This document shows positions 55,200 through 63,181 of a DNA stretch of 64,000 nt, one piece after another. Under the pieces are notes generated by a model. It did not search any database. It saw only the letters and a list, made by a program, of their open reading frames with translations, and had not been told where the DNA came from. Position 1 is the stretch's first letter; the number at the start of each line of letters is the position of its first letter. The stretch is from positions 129,089-193,088 of the forward strand of contig NZ_QLLY01000012.1 in NCBI RefSeq assembly GCF_003259365.1. The letters are read 5' to 3'. The stretch is from Streptomyces sp. PsTaAH-137. Its GTDB lineage: Bacteria; Actinomycetota; Actinomycetes; Streptomycetales; Streptomycetaceae. Made by a program: the position numbers and the translations under genes.

Positions 55200-55784
55200 A
55201 TGACCTCACCTCGCAGCGCCTACCTCATCGCCCCCGCCCTCTTCGGCGCGTACGGCGTCATCAGACTCCTCGACGGCCTGGACGGCACCAAGGGCCCCGG
55301 GCTCGCCTGGACCACCGGGCATCTGTGCTTCCTCGTCGGGCTCGGCTTCTTCGTGCGCGGCTTCGTCGCCATGCGCGCGGTCGCCGGACGCTCCGACCGC
55401 TGGGCGACGGCCGGTCTGGTGGCCGCCGTCGCCGGGGCGTTCGCGCTCGCCGTGCAGTTCGGCGTGGACATCGTGACGGGCCTGATGGCCGCCGACCACG
55501 CCGAGATGGCCCGCCTGTCGGACAACTTCGGGTCACTGCCGGGCGCCGAACTCGCCTTCTACGCCGTCGGACCGATGTTCTTCTTCGTCGGCCAGGTGAT
55601 CCTCGCCGTGCGCCTGTACGCGCTGCGCCGGGTGCCGGTGTGGTCGCCGGTCCTGGTCTTCGCCGCCTCGCTGCTGCCGCTGACCACCAAGGACCTGATC
55701 CCGCTCGGCGCGGTGCTCCTGCTGCTCGGCTACGCCCCGCTGTGGCGGACCGGCGCCTCCCGCACCGCCTTGACCAGCGCCTGA
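55200..55784 (+). CDS. Hypothetical membrane protein, about five helices
   Basis: The 194-aa product has five to six hydrophobic segments (YLIAPALFGAYGVI, HLCFLVGLGFFVRGFVAM, WATAGLVAAVAGAFALAVQFG, FYAVGPMFFFVGQVILAV, VLVFAASLLPLTTKDLIPLG). The ATG at 55200 has no strong ribosome site. There is no recognised family. The last 55 bases overlap the convergent hydrolase gene. Confidence 0.7.
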   Translation: MTSPRSAYLIAPALFGAYGVIRLLDGLDGTKGPGLAWTTGHLCFLVGLGFFVRGFVAMRAVAGRSDRWATAGLVAAVAGAFALAVQFGVDIVTGLMAADHAEMARLSDNFGSLPGAELAFYAVGPMFFFVGQVILAVRLYALRRVPVWSPVLVFAASLLPLTTKDLIPLGAVLLLLGYAPLWRTGASRTALTSA

Positions 55785-56902
55785 GCGCGCGGGTCGGCGG
55801 TGACGCCCTTGCGCATCCCGTTCGTCACATAGCCGAGGGCGATGCCGGACTCCGGGTCGGCGAGGCCGAGGGCGCCGCCGCGGCCCGGATGGCCGAAGGA
55901 GTGCGGGGACAGCAGCGGGGAGGCGACGCCGTGCAGCATGTAGCCGAGGCCGAAGCGCGAGGGTGCGACGAGGACCCGGTCGGGGCCCGCGGATGCCTCG
56001 GTGCGGGCGAGCCGGACCGTCTCCGGGGTGAACAGCCTTCGCCCGCCGTCCACTTCGCCGATCAGCGAGGCGTAGAAGCGGGCGAGTCCGTCGGCGGTGC
56101 CGATGCCGTTGGAGCCCGCGAGCTGTCCGGCGCGGTACGCCGGATCGTTCTCGTCCGGGGCCGGGTCGACCGACCCGAAGGCGCGGCAGGTGAGCGAGTC
56201 CGGGTTCCCGTACGCCTCGGCGATCCGGCGGCTGGGCCGCGCCCGCAGCCCGCCCGCGGTGACCGGCGCCTGGACCGGGCCGACCCGGCCCGCCCGGTGG
56301 GCCTGCGCGTCCGGCAGCCCGATCCACAGGTCGGCGCCGGCCGGTCCGACGATCTCGTCGGCGACGAAGGACCCGATGTCGCGCCCGGTGACCCGCCGGA
56401 CCAGCTCGGCCGTGAGCCAGCCGTAGGTCTGCGCGTGGTAGCCGTGGTCGGTGCCGGGCGTCCAGGACGGGGCCTGCGCGGCGACGGCCGCGGCGGCGCG
56501 CTCCGGGTCGAGGGCCTCGGCGGGGGTCAGCGGCCGGTCGAGGGCGGGCACCCCGGCGCGGTGCGCGAGCACGTCGCGGACCCGGGCGTCCTCCTTGCCG
56601 TGCGCCTTGAACTCGGGCCAGTACGTCCCGACCGGCGCGTCCAGGTCGAGCGCGCCGCGCTGGTGGAGGAGGAGCAGCGCGGCCGCGGCGACGCCCTTGG
56701 TGGCGGAGCGCAGGATCTGCGCGGTGCCGGGCTCCCAGGCGGGCCCGGCGCCGTCGACATCACGGTGACCGGCCCACAGGTCGACGACCTTGTGCCCGTG
56801 CTCGTACACGACGACGGCGGCTCCGCGCTCACCGCGGGCCGTGAAATTCTCGGCGAAGGCGGTGCGTATGCCTTCGAATCGGGGGTCCGATGTGCCGTTC
56901 AC
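55730..56902 (-). CDS. Beta-lactamase-fold serine hydrolase (EstB type)
   Basis: The product is about 390 aa. The serine motif is RSATKGV (SxxK) and a tyrosine of the YHAQTYGW region is the second catalytic group; a C-terminal HPGRGG replaces the KTG box, as in EstB-type esterases. No signal peptide is seen, so it is cytoplasmic. It is more likely an esterase than a resistance enzyme. The GTG at 56902 (NGTSD) follows GGAG; a GTG at 56938 is also in frame. Confidence 0.82.
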   Translation of the reverse strand: MNGTSDPRFEGIRTAFAENFTARGERGAAVVVYEHGHKVVDLWAGHRDVDGAGPAWEPGTAQILRSATKGVAAAALLLLHQRGALDLDAPVGTYWPEFKAHGKEDARVRDVLAHRAGVPALDRPLTPAEALDPERAAAAVAAQAPSWTPGTDHGYHAQTYGWLTAELVRRVTGRDIGSFVADEIVGPAGADLWIGLPDAQAHRAGRVGPVQAPVTAGGLRARPSRRIAEAYGNPDSLTCRAFGSVDPAPDENDPAYRAGQLAGSNGIGTADGLARFYASLIGEVDGGRRLFTPETVRLARTEASAGPDRVLVAPSRFGLGYMLHGVASPLLSPHSFGHPGRGGALGLADPESGIALGYVTNGMRKGVTADPRAQALVKAVREAPVRHSGA

Positions 56903-56961
56903 TGCTGTCTCCACACTGGAGGCAACAGGGAGCGGCACGGGATGATTCCGGCGGCCGGGGT

Positions 56962-57738
56962 TCAGCGCCGTCCCGCCACGGAGGCCGGGTCGAAGCCGAA
57001 GGGCAGTTCCAGGCGGTGGTCCCGCATCAGGTCCTCGTCCATGAGCAGGTCGCCGGTCGGGCCGTCGGCCGCGATGACGCCGCCGCTGAGGATCAGTGCG
57101 CGCGGGCAGAGTTCGAGCGCGTACGGCAGATCGTGGGTGACCATCAGGACCGTCACGTCCAACGAGCGGAGGATGTCGGCGAGTTCGCGGCGCGAGGCCG
57201 GGTCGAGGTTGGAGGACGGCTCGTCCAGGACCAGGATCTCGGGCTCCATCGCGAGCACGGTGGCGACCGCGACCCGGCGGCGCTGGCCGAAGGAGAGGTG
57301 GTGCGGGGGCCGGTCCGCGAACTCCGCCATGCCGACCAGGGAGAGCGCCTTGTGGACCCGCGCCTCCAGCTCCGCGCCCTTCATCCCGGCGGCGGCCGGG
57401 CCGAAGGCGACGTCCTCGCGGACGGTCGGCATGAAGAGCTGGTCGTCGGGGTCCTGGAAGACGATGCCGACCTTGCGCCGGATCTCCGCCATGTTCCGCT
57501 TGTCGACGGGCATGCCCGCGACCTGCACGGTTCCGGCGCCGCCGGTCAGGATGCCGTTGAGGTGCAGGACCAGGGTGGTCTTGCCCGCGCCGTTCGGCCC
57601 GAGGAGGGCGACGCGCTCGCCGCGGGCGACGGAGAAGTCGACGCCGAAGAGGGCCTGGTGTCCGTCGGGGTAGGCGAAGGCGAGCCCGGACACGTCCAGA
57701 GAAGCAGGGGTCACAGCATCCATAGTCACAGCGTCCAT
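56962..57738 (-). CDS. cbiO: ECF transporter ATPase (CbiO/NikO)
   Basis: The 258-aa ABC ATPase has GPNGAGKTT (Walker A), FQDPDDQLF (Q-loop), HLSFGQRRRVAVATVLAMEPEILVLDEPSSNLDP (signature and Walker B) and VTHDLPYA (H-loop). It powers the cobalt/nickel ECF transporter formed with the two genes upstream. The ATG at 57738 overlaps the cbiQ end; an ATG at 57723 is also possible. Confidence 0.92.
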   Translation of the reverse strand: MDAVTMDAVTPASLDVSGLAFAYPDGHQALFGVDFSVARGERVALLGPNGAGKTTLVLHLNGILTGGAGTVQVAGMPVDKRNMAEIRRKVGIVFQDPDDQLFMPTVREDVAFGPAAAGMKGAELEARVHKALSLVGMAEFADRPPHHLSFGQRRRVAVATVLAMEPEILVLDEPSSNLDPASRRELADILRSLDVTVLMVTHDLPYALELCPRALILSGGVIAADGPTGDLLMDEDLMRDHRLELPFGFDPASVAGRR

Positions 57739-58487
57739 CCCAGCAGACACACCACGAGCGCCGCGCTCGGGAGGGCCAGCGCGTACGACCACTGCGTGCG
57801 CGACGCCGTCACCTCGTCGATCACCGGCATCGAACCCGCGTAGCCGCGGCTGACCATGGCGAGGTGCACGCGCTCGCCGCGCTCGTAGGAGCGGATGAAG
57901 AGGGCGCCCGCCGATTTGGCGAGCACGCCCCAGTGCCGTACTCCGGACGCCTCGAAGCCGCGCGACTCCCGCGCGATCCTCATGCGCCGCATCTCGTCCG
58001 TGATCACGTCCCCGTACCGGATCATGAAGGACGCGATCTGGACCAGGAGCGGCGGCAGCTTCAGGCGCTGGAGGCCGAGCAGCAGCTCGCGCAGCTCCGT
58101 CGTGGAGGCGAGCAGCACGGAGGCGGCGACGCCGAGGGTGCCCTTGGCCAGCACGTTCCAGGCGCCCCACAAGCCGCTCTCGCTGAGCGAGAGCCCGAGG
58201 ACGTGGACGCGCTCGCCCTCGGCGACGAAGGGCATCAGCACGGCGAAGGCGACGAACGGGATCTCGATGAGCAGCCGCTTGAGCAGATGGCGGGCGGGCA
58301 CCCGCGCCGCGGACGCCACCACCACGAGCAGCAGCGCGTACAGGGCGAACGCCCACATCGCCTCGCGGGGCGTGGAGACCACGACGACCACGAAGCCGAA
58401 GACGGCGGCGAGCTTGGTGTGCGGCGGCAGCCCGTGCACGGGCGAGTGTCCGTGCCGGTAGAGCCGGTGTGCGTGGCCCGCCCCCAT
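57726..58487 (-). CDS. cbiQ: ECF transporter transmembrane coupling protein (CbiQ/NikQ)
   Basis: The 253-aa product has hydrophobic helices near residues 26-60, 75-95 and the C terminus, and the coupling-helix motifs RMRIARESRGF and YERGERVHLAMVSRGY (two A-R-G motifs that contact the ATPase). The ATG at 58487 is one base from the stop of the M component gene. Confidence 0.91.
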   Translation of the reverse strand: MGAGHAHRLYRHGHSPVHGLPPHTKLAAVFGFVVVVVSTPREAMWAFALYALLLVVVASAARVPARHLLKRLLIEIPFVAFAVLMPFVAEGERVHVLGLSLSESGLWGAWNVLAKGTLGVAASVLLASTTELRELLLGLQRLKLPPLLVQIASFMIRYGDVITDEMRRMRIARESRGFEASGVRHWGVLAKSAGALFIRSYERGERVHLAMVSRGYAGSMPVIDEVTASRTQWSYALALPSAALVVCLLGWTL

Positions 58488-58488
58488 G

Positions 58489-59562
58489 TCAGACCGTCGT
58501 CCGGTCGGCGGTGACCTCGGTGGACGCGGCGTCGCTCGTACGGCGCCTGCGCAGCGCCCAGAAGATCGCGGAGCCCGCGACGACCGTCACGCCGACGCCG
58601 ATGACTCCGGCGAGGCCGCCGGAGAGCCGGGCGTCGGTGATGTCCTTGACGCCGTAGTCGGCGAGCGGGGAGTCGGCGGAGGCGTGCTTCTCGGTCTTGC
58701 TGTCGATGCCCTTGTCGTGGGCGACCTTCTCCAGGCCGTCGGGGTTGGCCGAGGCGTAGAAGGAGACGAATCCGGCGAGCACGAGGGACGTGATCAGGCC
58801 GGTGATCCAGATCTTGCGGTGCGAGCGGGCGGCGACGGCGACCGGGGCGGGTGCGGCGGCCGGGGCGGCCGGGGCGTCGACGAGGTCCCCGCCGACCTTC
58901 AGCTTCAGCGGCGCGGTCAGGCCGCGGGCGCCGTGCACCAGGTCGGGCCGGACGGCGACGACCGCGCCGACGGTGAGCGCGGTGATGACGGCCTCGCCGA
59001 TGCCGATGAGGACGTGCACGCCGATCATCGCGGTGGCCACCTTGCCGATGGAGACGTCGGTCGTCCCTCCGATGGCGTAGATGAGGGTGAAGACGACGGC
59101 GGCGGCCGGGACCGACACGAGCGCCGCCACGAAGGAGGCGACGGTGATCGAGCGGCGCTTGCGGGGCAGCACCTTCACCAGGCCGCGGAAGAGCAGATAG
59201 GCGACGACGGTCGTGGTGATCGCCATGTCCGTGATGTTCACGCCGAGCGCGGTCAGACCGCCGTCGGCGAAGAGCACGCCCTGCATGAGCAGCACCACGG
59301 AGACACAGAGGACCCCTGTGTAGGGGCCGACGAGTATCGCCGCGAGCGCACCGCCCAGGAGGTGGCCCGAGGTGCCCGCGGCCACCGGGAAGTTGAGCAT
59401 CTGCACGGCGAAGATGAAGGCGGCGACGAGGCCGGCGAGCGGGGCGGTGCGCTCGTCCAGCTCACGGCGTGCGCCGCGCAGGCTGACGGCGACGGCGCCC
59501 GCGGCGACGACACCGGCGGCCGCCGAGACGGGGGCGTTGATGAATCCGTCGGGGACATGCAT
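58489..59562 (-). CDS. cbiM: Fused substrate-binding component CbiM-CbiN-like (PDGLE) of a cobalt/nickel ECF transporter
   Basis: The 357-aa product starts MHVPDGF, where the N-terminal His chelates Co/Ni; further motifs include NFPVAAGTSGHLLGGALAAILVGPYTG. A long linker (PAAPAAAPAPVAVA) leads to a PDGLE/CbiN-like domain (ANPDGLEKVAHDKG ... LADYGVKD) with flanking helices. There is no cobalamin riboswitch upstream. The Nur-like palindrome there favours nickel over cobalt. Confidence 0.9.
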   Translation of the reverse strand: MHVPDGFINAPVSAAAGVVAAGAVAVSLRGARRELDERTAPLAGLVAAFIFAVQMLNFPVAAGTSGHLLGGALAAILVGPYTGVLCVSVVLLMQGVLFADGGLTALGVNITDMAITTTVVAYLLFRGLVKVLPRKRRSITVASFVAALVSVPAAAVVFTLIYAIGGTTDVSIGKVATAMIGVHVLIGIGEAVITALTVGAVVAVRPDLVHGARGLTAPLKLKVGGDLVDAPAAPAAAPAPVAVAARSHRKIWITGLITSLVLAGFVSFYASANPDGLEKVAHDKGIDSKTEKHASADSPLADYGVKDITDARLSGGLAGVIGVGVTVVAGSAIFWALRRRRTSDAASTEVTADRTTV

Positions 59563-59616
59563 GGCGGAGATCTCCGGCGCTCGGCAGCTGGTTAACCGTT
59601 CGATGATAGTGCCTTG

Positions 59617-59633
59617 TTGCGAACCCTTCGCAA
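59617..59633. promoter_or_regulatory. Nur-box-like palindrome upstream of the ECF operon
   Basis: TTGCGAACCCTTCGCAA is a perfect 7-3-7 palindrome. It fits the S. coelicolor Nur pattern tTGCaa-N5-ttGCAA at its outer bases. On the minus strand TATCAT lies just downstream as a possible -10, so a bound repressor would block the cbiM promoter. Confidence 0.55.
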
Positions 59634-59693
59634 GAGCGCCCTCCCATCAATTACTCCTGGCCCGAATGACCTGACATATGGGACATTTGACTC

Positions 59694-60050
59694 ATGAGTG
59701 CCGACGAGCAGTACGTCGAGCAGTACGCCCGCGCCCATCTCGTCACCGGCGCCGCGGACGGGCACCGGGCCGTTCCGGTGGTCCTCCGCTACGGCGGGGA
59801 CGGCCAGGTCCGGGTCGCGCTGCCCGCGCCGGAGGGTGAGTGGACCTTCCCGCGCGAGCTGCTCGAACGCGGCCTGCGCGCGCCCGTGACCGGCGGCGAC
59901 ATCCGCATCTGGCCGTGCGGCCGGGTCCAGGCGGTCATCGAGTTCCACGCACGCGAAGGGGTGGCGGTCGTGCAGTTCGACGTGAAGGCGCTGATCCGCT
60001 TCCTGCGTCGTACGTACACGGCCGCCACCCCTGTGACGAGTACCGGCTGA
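59694..60050 (+). CDS. ssgE: SsgA-like protein (probably SsgE)
   Basis: The 118-aa product belongs to the SALP family unique to sporulating actinomycetes: YARAHLVTGAADGHRAVPVVLRYGGDGQVRVALPAPEGEWTFPRELLERGL, then IWPCGRVQAVIEFHAREGVAVVQFDVKALIRFLRRTY. SALPs control sporulation septation and spore-wall assembly; SsgE is linked to spore release. The assignment to SsgE rests on position near the two PBPs, as I recall it in S. coelicolor. The in-frame stop just upstream fixes the ATG start. Confidence 0.82.
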   Translation: MSADEQYVEQYARAHLVTGAADGHRAVPVVLRYGGDGQVRVALPAPEGEWTFPRELLERGLRAPVTGGDIRIWPCGRVQAVIEFHAREGVAVVQFDVKALIRFLRRTYTAATPVTSTG

Positions 60051-60061
60051 TCAGGCGCTGA

Positions 60062-62275
60062 CTAGGCGCTGACCAGCTCCCGGTCGTCGTCGCCGCCCTT
60101 GCCCGTGGTGCCGGAGGCCGCCGTCAGGCCCTCGCCCTCCACGTCGACGTTGGGCAGCGCCCGGTCGAGCCACTTCGGCAGCCACCAGGCGCGCTTGCCG
60201 AGCAGCGCCAGAACGGCGGGCACGATCGTCATGCGGACGATGAACGCGTCGAAGAAGACGGCGATCGCGAGGCCGAAGCCGATCATCTTGACCATCTGCT
60301 CGGACGAGCCGATGAAGCCGGCGAACACCGCGATCATGATGACGGCCGCGGCGGTGACCACCCGGGCCCCGTGCCGGAACCCGGTGACGATCGCCTGCGC
60401 CGGGCGCTCCCCGTGGACGTACGCCTCCCGCATCCGGGTCACGAGGAACACCTCATAGTCCATCGCGAGACCGAAGACCACGCCCACCATGAAGATCGGC
60501 ATCATCGACATGACCGGGCCGGTCTGCTCGACGCCGAAGAGCGAGCCGAGCCAGCCCCACTGGAAGACGGCGACGACGGCGCCGAGCGCGGCGAGCACCG
60601 AGAGCAGGAAGCCGAGCGCCGCCTTGAGCGGGACCAGGACCGAGCGGAAGACGACCATCAGGAGCAGGAACGCCAGGCCGACGACCAGGGCCAGGTACGG
60701 CACGAGCGCGTCGTTCAGCTTCTGCGAGACGTCGATGTTCATCGCGGTGGAGCCGGTGACGCTCAGCTCGGCGCCGGTGTCCGCCTTGATGTCCTTGCCC
60801 GCGTCACGGATGGCGTGCACGACGTCCTCGGTCTGCACCGAGGAGGGCTTGTACTTCGAGACGACGCTGATGATGGCGGTGTCGCCCGCCTTGTTGAAGG
60901 TCGCGGGCGCGACGGCCGCGACCCCGTCGGTCTTCTTGATCGTCGAGACGACGTCGTCGACGGCCGCCTTCGGGTCGTCCGCGCCCTGGGCGTCGACGAC
61001 GGTCATCAGCGGGCCGTTGAAGCCCGGCCCGAAGCCCTCCGAGAGCAGGTCGTACGCCTTGCGCTGGGTGGTGCTGGTGGGCTGGCTGCCGTCGTCGGGC
61101 AGGCCGAGTTCGAGCGAGGCCACGGGTACGGCCATCGCGCCGAGGCCGAGGATGCCGACGACGAGGACGGCGACCGGGCGGCGCAGCACGAAGCGGGCCC
61201 AGCGGGTGCCCATGTTGGGCTTGGCCTCGGTCTTCGTCCCCGACTCGGCGGCCTTGCGGGCCTTGCGGCCGTGGACGCGCTTGCCCGCGTAGCCGAGCAG
61301 GGCCGGGATGAGGGTGAGCGCGATGAGCACGGCGATGGCGACGGTGCCGGCGGCGGCGACGCCCATCTTGGTGAGCATCGGGATGTTGACGACGGCCAGG
61401 CCGACGAGCGCGATGACGACGGTGAGCCCGGCGAAGACGACGGCGGAACCCGCGGTGCCGACGGCCCGTCCTGCGGCCTCCTCGCGCTCGCGGCCCTCGG
61501 CCAGCTCGGCGCGGAAGCGGGAGACGATGAACAGCGCGTAGTCGATGCCGACGGCGAGGCCGATCATCATCGCGAGGGTGGAGGTGGTGGAGCCCAGGTC
61601 CAGGGCGTTGGCGAGCGCCGTGATGGTCGAGACGCCGATGCCGACGCCGATCAGCGCGGTGAGCAGCGGAAGACCGGCCGCGATCAGCGAGCCGAAGGTG
61701 ATCACGAGCACGACGGCGGCCACCGCGATGCCGATGACCTCGGTCGCGCCGGTCTCCGGCATGGCCTGGAGCGCGTCACCGCCGACCTCGACGGTCAGCC
61801 CGGTCTTCTTGGCGTCGTCGATGACCTTCTGGAGCGCGTCCCGGTCGTCGTCGGTCAGCTCCATCGAGGAGACCTTGTACGAGGCCGAGGCGTAGGCGAT
61901 CTCGCCGTTCTTGCTCACCGTGTTGCCGGCGAACGGGTCGGCGACGGACGCGACCTGCTTCGAGCTGGACTTGATCGCGGAGACGGTGTCCTGGATGTCC
62001 GCCTTGTTGGCGGCGTCGGTCAGCTTCTCACCGGCGGGCGCCTTGAAGACGACACGGGCGGTGGCGCCGTCGGCGGCCGAGCCCGGGAAGCGCTGGTCGA
62101 GCAGGTCGAAGGCCTTCTGGGCCTCGGTCCCCGGAATCGAGAAGGAGCTGGACGCGGCCGTCGGCGCGGAGGCCGCGCCCACGCCCGCGAGCGTGAGCAG
62201 GGCCACCCATATCAGGGCGACGAAGTGCCGTCGGCGGAAGGCGAACTTGCCGAGTTTGTAGAGGAAGGTGGCCAC
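60062..62275 (-). CDS. MMPL family RND transporter
   Basis: The 737-aa product has 11-12 predicted helices in two related halves, each with an external domain. The paired motifs GLAVGIDYALFIVSRFRAEL and GLAMDYEVFLVTRMREAY are the family signature, and the second half repeats the layout. It exports lipids or hydrophobic compounds; the substrate is unknown. The TetR gene upstream is the likely regulator. Confidence 0.92.
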   Translation of the reverse strand: MATFLYKLGKFAFRRRHFVALIWVALLTLAGVGAASAPTAASSSFSIPGTEAQKAFDLLDQRFPGSAADGATARVVFKAPAGEKLTDAANKADIQDTVSAIKSSSKQVASVADPFAGNTVSKNGEIAYASASYKVSSMELTDDDRDALQKVIDDAKKTGLTVEVGGDALQAMPETGATEVIGIAVAAVVLVITFGSLIAAGLPLLTALIGVGIGVSTITALANALDLGSTTSTLAMMIGLAVGIDYALFIVSRFRAELAEGREREEAAGRAVGTAGSAVVFAGLTVVIALVGLAVVNIPMLTKMGVAAAGTVAIAVLIALTLIPALLGYAGKRVHGRKARKAAESGTKTEAKPNMGTRWARFVLRRPVAVLVVGILGLGAMAVPVASLELGLPDDGSQPTSTTQRKAYDLLSEGFGPGFNGPLMTVVDAQGADDPKAAVDDVVSTIKKTDGVAAVAPATFNKAGDTAIISVVSKYKPSSVQTEDVVHAIRDAGKDIKADTGAELSVTGSTAMNIDVSQKLNDALVPYLALVVGLAFLLLMVVFRSVLVPLKAALGFLLSVLAALGAVVAVFQWGWLGSLFGVEQTGPVMSMMPIFMVGVVFGLAMDYEVFLVTRMREAYVHGERPAQAIVTGFRHGARVVTAAAVIMIAVFAGFIGSSEQMVKMIGFGLAIAVFFDAFIVRMTIVPAVLALLGKRAWWLPKWLDRALPNVDVEGEGLTAASGTTGKGGDDDRELVSA

Positions 62276-62391
62276 GAAGGCGTACTCCGGTCGTGTCGTG
62301 GGCTACGGCTGGGCAGGGGTCATCGGCCCGACGACGTGAGCGGGGCGCGTCAGGTGAACGTGACTGGTCCCGAGGGGGCTCGGGCAGGGAG

Positions 62392-62979
62392 TCAGGCGAC
62401 GAGGGCGGGGAGGACCACTGCGTCGATGTACGAGGTGAGGTAGGCCTGGGTGGGCGGCTGCTCGTCGATGAGCGTCCGGGTGGCGAAACCGCCGATCAGC
62501 ATGTGGATGATGTAGTCGCGCGCCGGGTTGTCGGCCCGCATCTCACCTCGGTCCACCGCTCTCTGCAGCACGCGGTCCACACCGGACATCTCCGGCTCGA
62601 CGATCCATTCCTTGAAGGCGGCGAGCAGATCGGGGTTGGCGTGCACGGCCACCATCAGGCCGCGCATCAGCGCGCTGTTCTGCTCCATGTGACAGTCGTC
62701 GTCACGGAGCACCATCGCGTGCAGATCGCCGCGCAGCGACCCCGTGTCGACCTCGTCGAAGTGCGGCTTCTGGTGCCGCAGCGCCTTCACGACCAGCTCG
62801 GCCTTGCCGCCCCACTGGCGGTAGAGCGTCGCTTTGCTGGCCCGGGTCCTGGTGGCCACGGCGTCCATCGTCAGGGCGTCGTAACCGACCTCCCGGAGCA
62901 GATCGAGCACGGCCGCGTACAGCTCCGCCTCGCGCTCGGGCGTGATCCGGCTCCGTCTGACAACAGCTTCGGCGACCAT
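62392..62979 (-). CDS. TetR-family regulator, probably of the MMPL gene
   Basis: The 195-aa product has an N-terminal HTH (EREAELYAAVLDLLREVGYDALTMDAVATRTRASKATLYRQWGGKAELV). A TetR_C-like domain follows with HMLIGGFATRTLIDE. The ATG at 62979 follows GGTGAGG; the longer frame to 63495 has no ribosome site. It lies upstream of MMPL on the same strand. Confidence 0.87.
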   Translation of the reverse strand: MVAEAVVRRSRITPEREAELYAAVLDLLREVGYDALTMDAVATRTRASKATLYRQWGGKAELVVKALRHQKPHFDEVDTGSLRGDLHAMVLRDDDCHMEQNSALMRGLMVAVHANPDLLAAFKEWIVEPEMSGVDRVLQRAVDRGEMRADNPARDYIIHMLIGGFATRTLIDEQPPTQAYLTSYIDAVVLPALVA

Positions 62980-63030
62980 GACCTCACCTCTCCGGTTCGT
63001 ACGCTCTGAACATACCCCGCCGACTATCGA

Positions 63031-63047
63031 AACGAAACGGTTTCGTT
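63031..63047. promoter_or_regulatory. Palindromic operator AACGAAAC-G-GTTTCGTT
   Basis: A perfect 8-1-8 palindrome lies 52 bases before the TetR gene and 135 bases before the tricorn homologue, the right size and place for TetR autoregulation. Confidence 0.6.
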
Positions 63048-63089
63048 CGTGTGCTGCGCCACACCGGCACCCCGTCAGGAGCGCCCCGC

Positions 63090-63109
63090 AGGGGCGCGGG
63101 GAACTGCGC
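63090..63109 (-). repeat. Single reverse core of the dispersed repeat
   Basis: AGGGGCGCGGGGAACTGCGC, preceded by GCCCCGC, matches the left arm of the PBP-region inverted repeat. It is the only copy seen in a divergent rather than 3' intergenic position. Confidence 0.85.
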
Positions 63110-63181
63110 GAGAAGCGGCCACCGGCCCGCAGACGAGGCACCCAGGTTGCTGGAGTCTTGTTCGCGGAAAAGCATGGTGAG

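Noticed and set aside
59563-59693. Cobalamin riboswitch upstream of cbiM
   Set aside because: Only 131 bases between divergent genes and no B12-box-like sequence; a Nur-like palindrome fits better.
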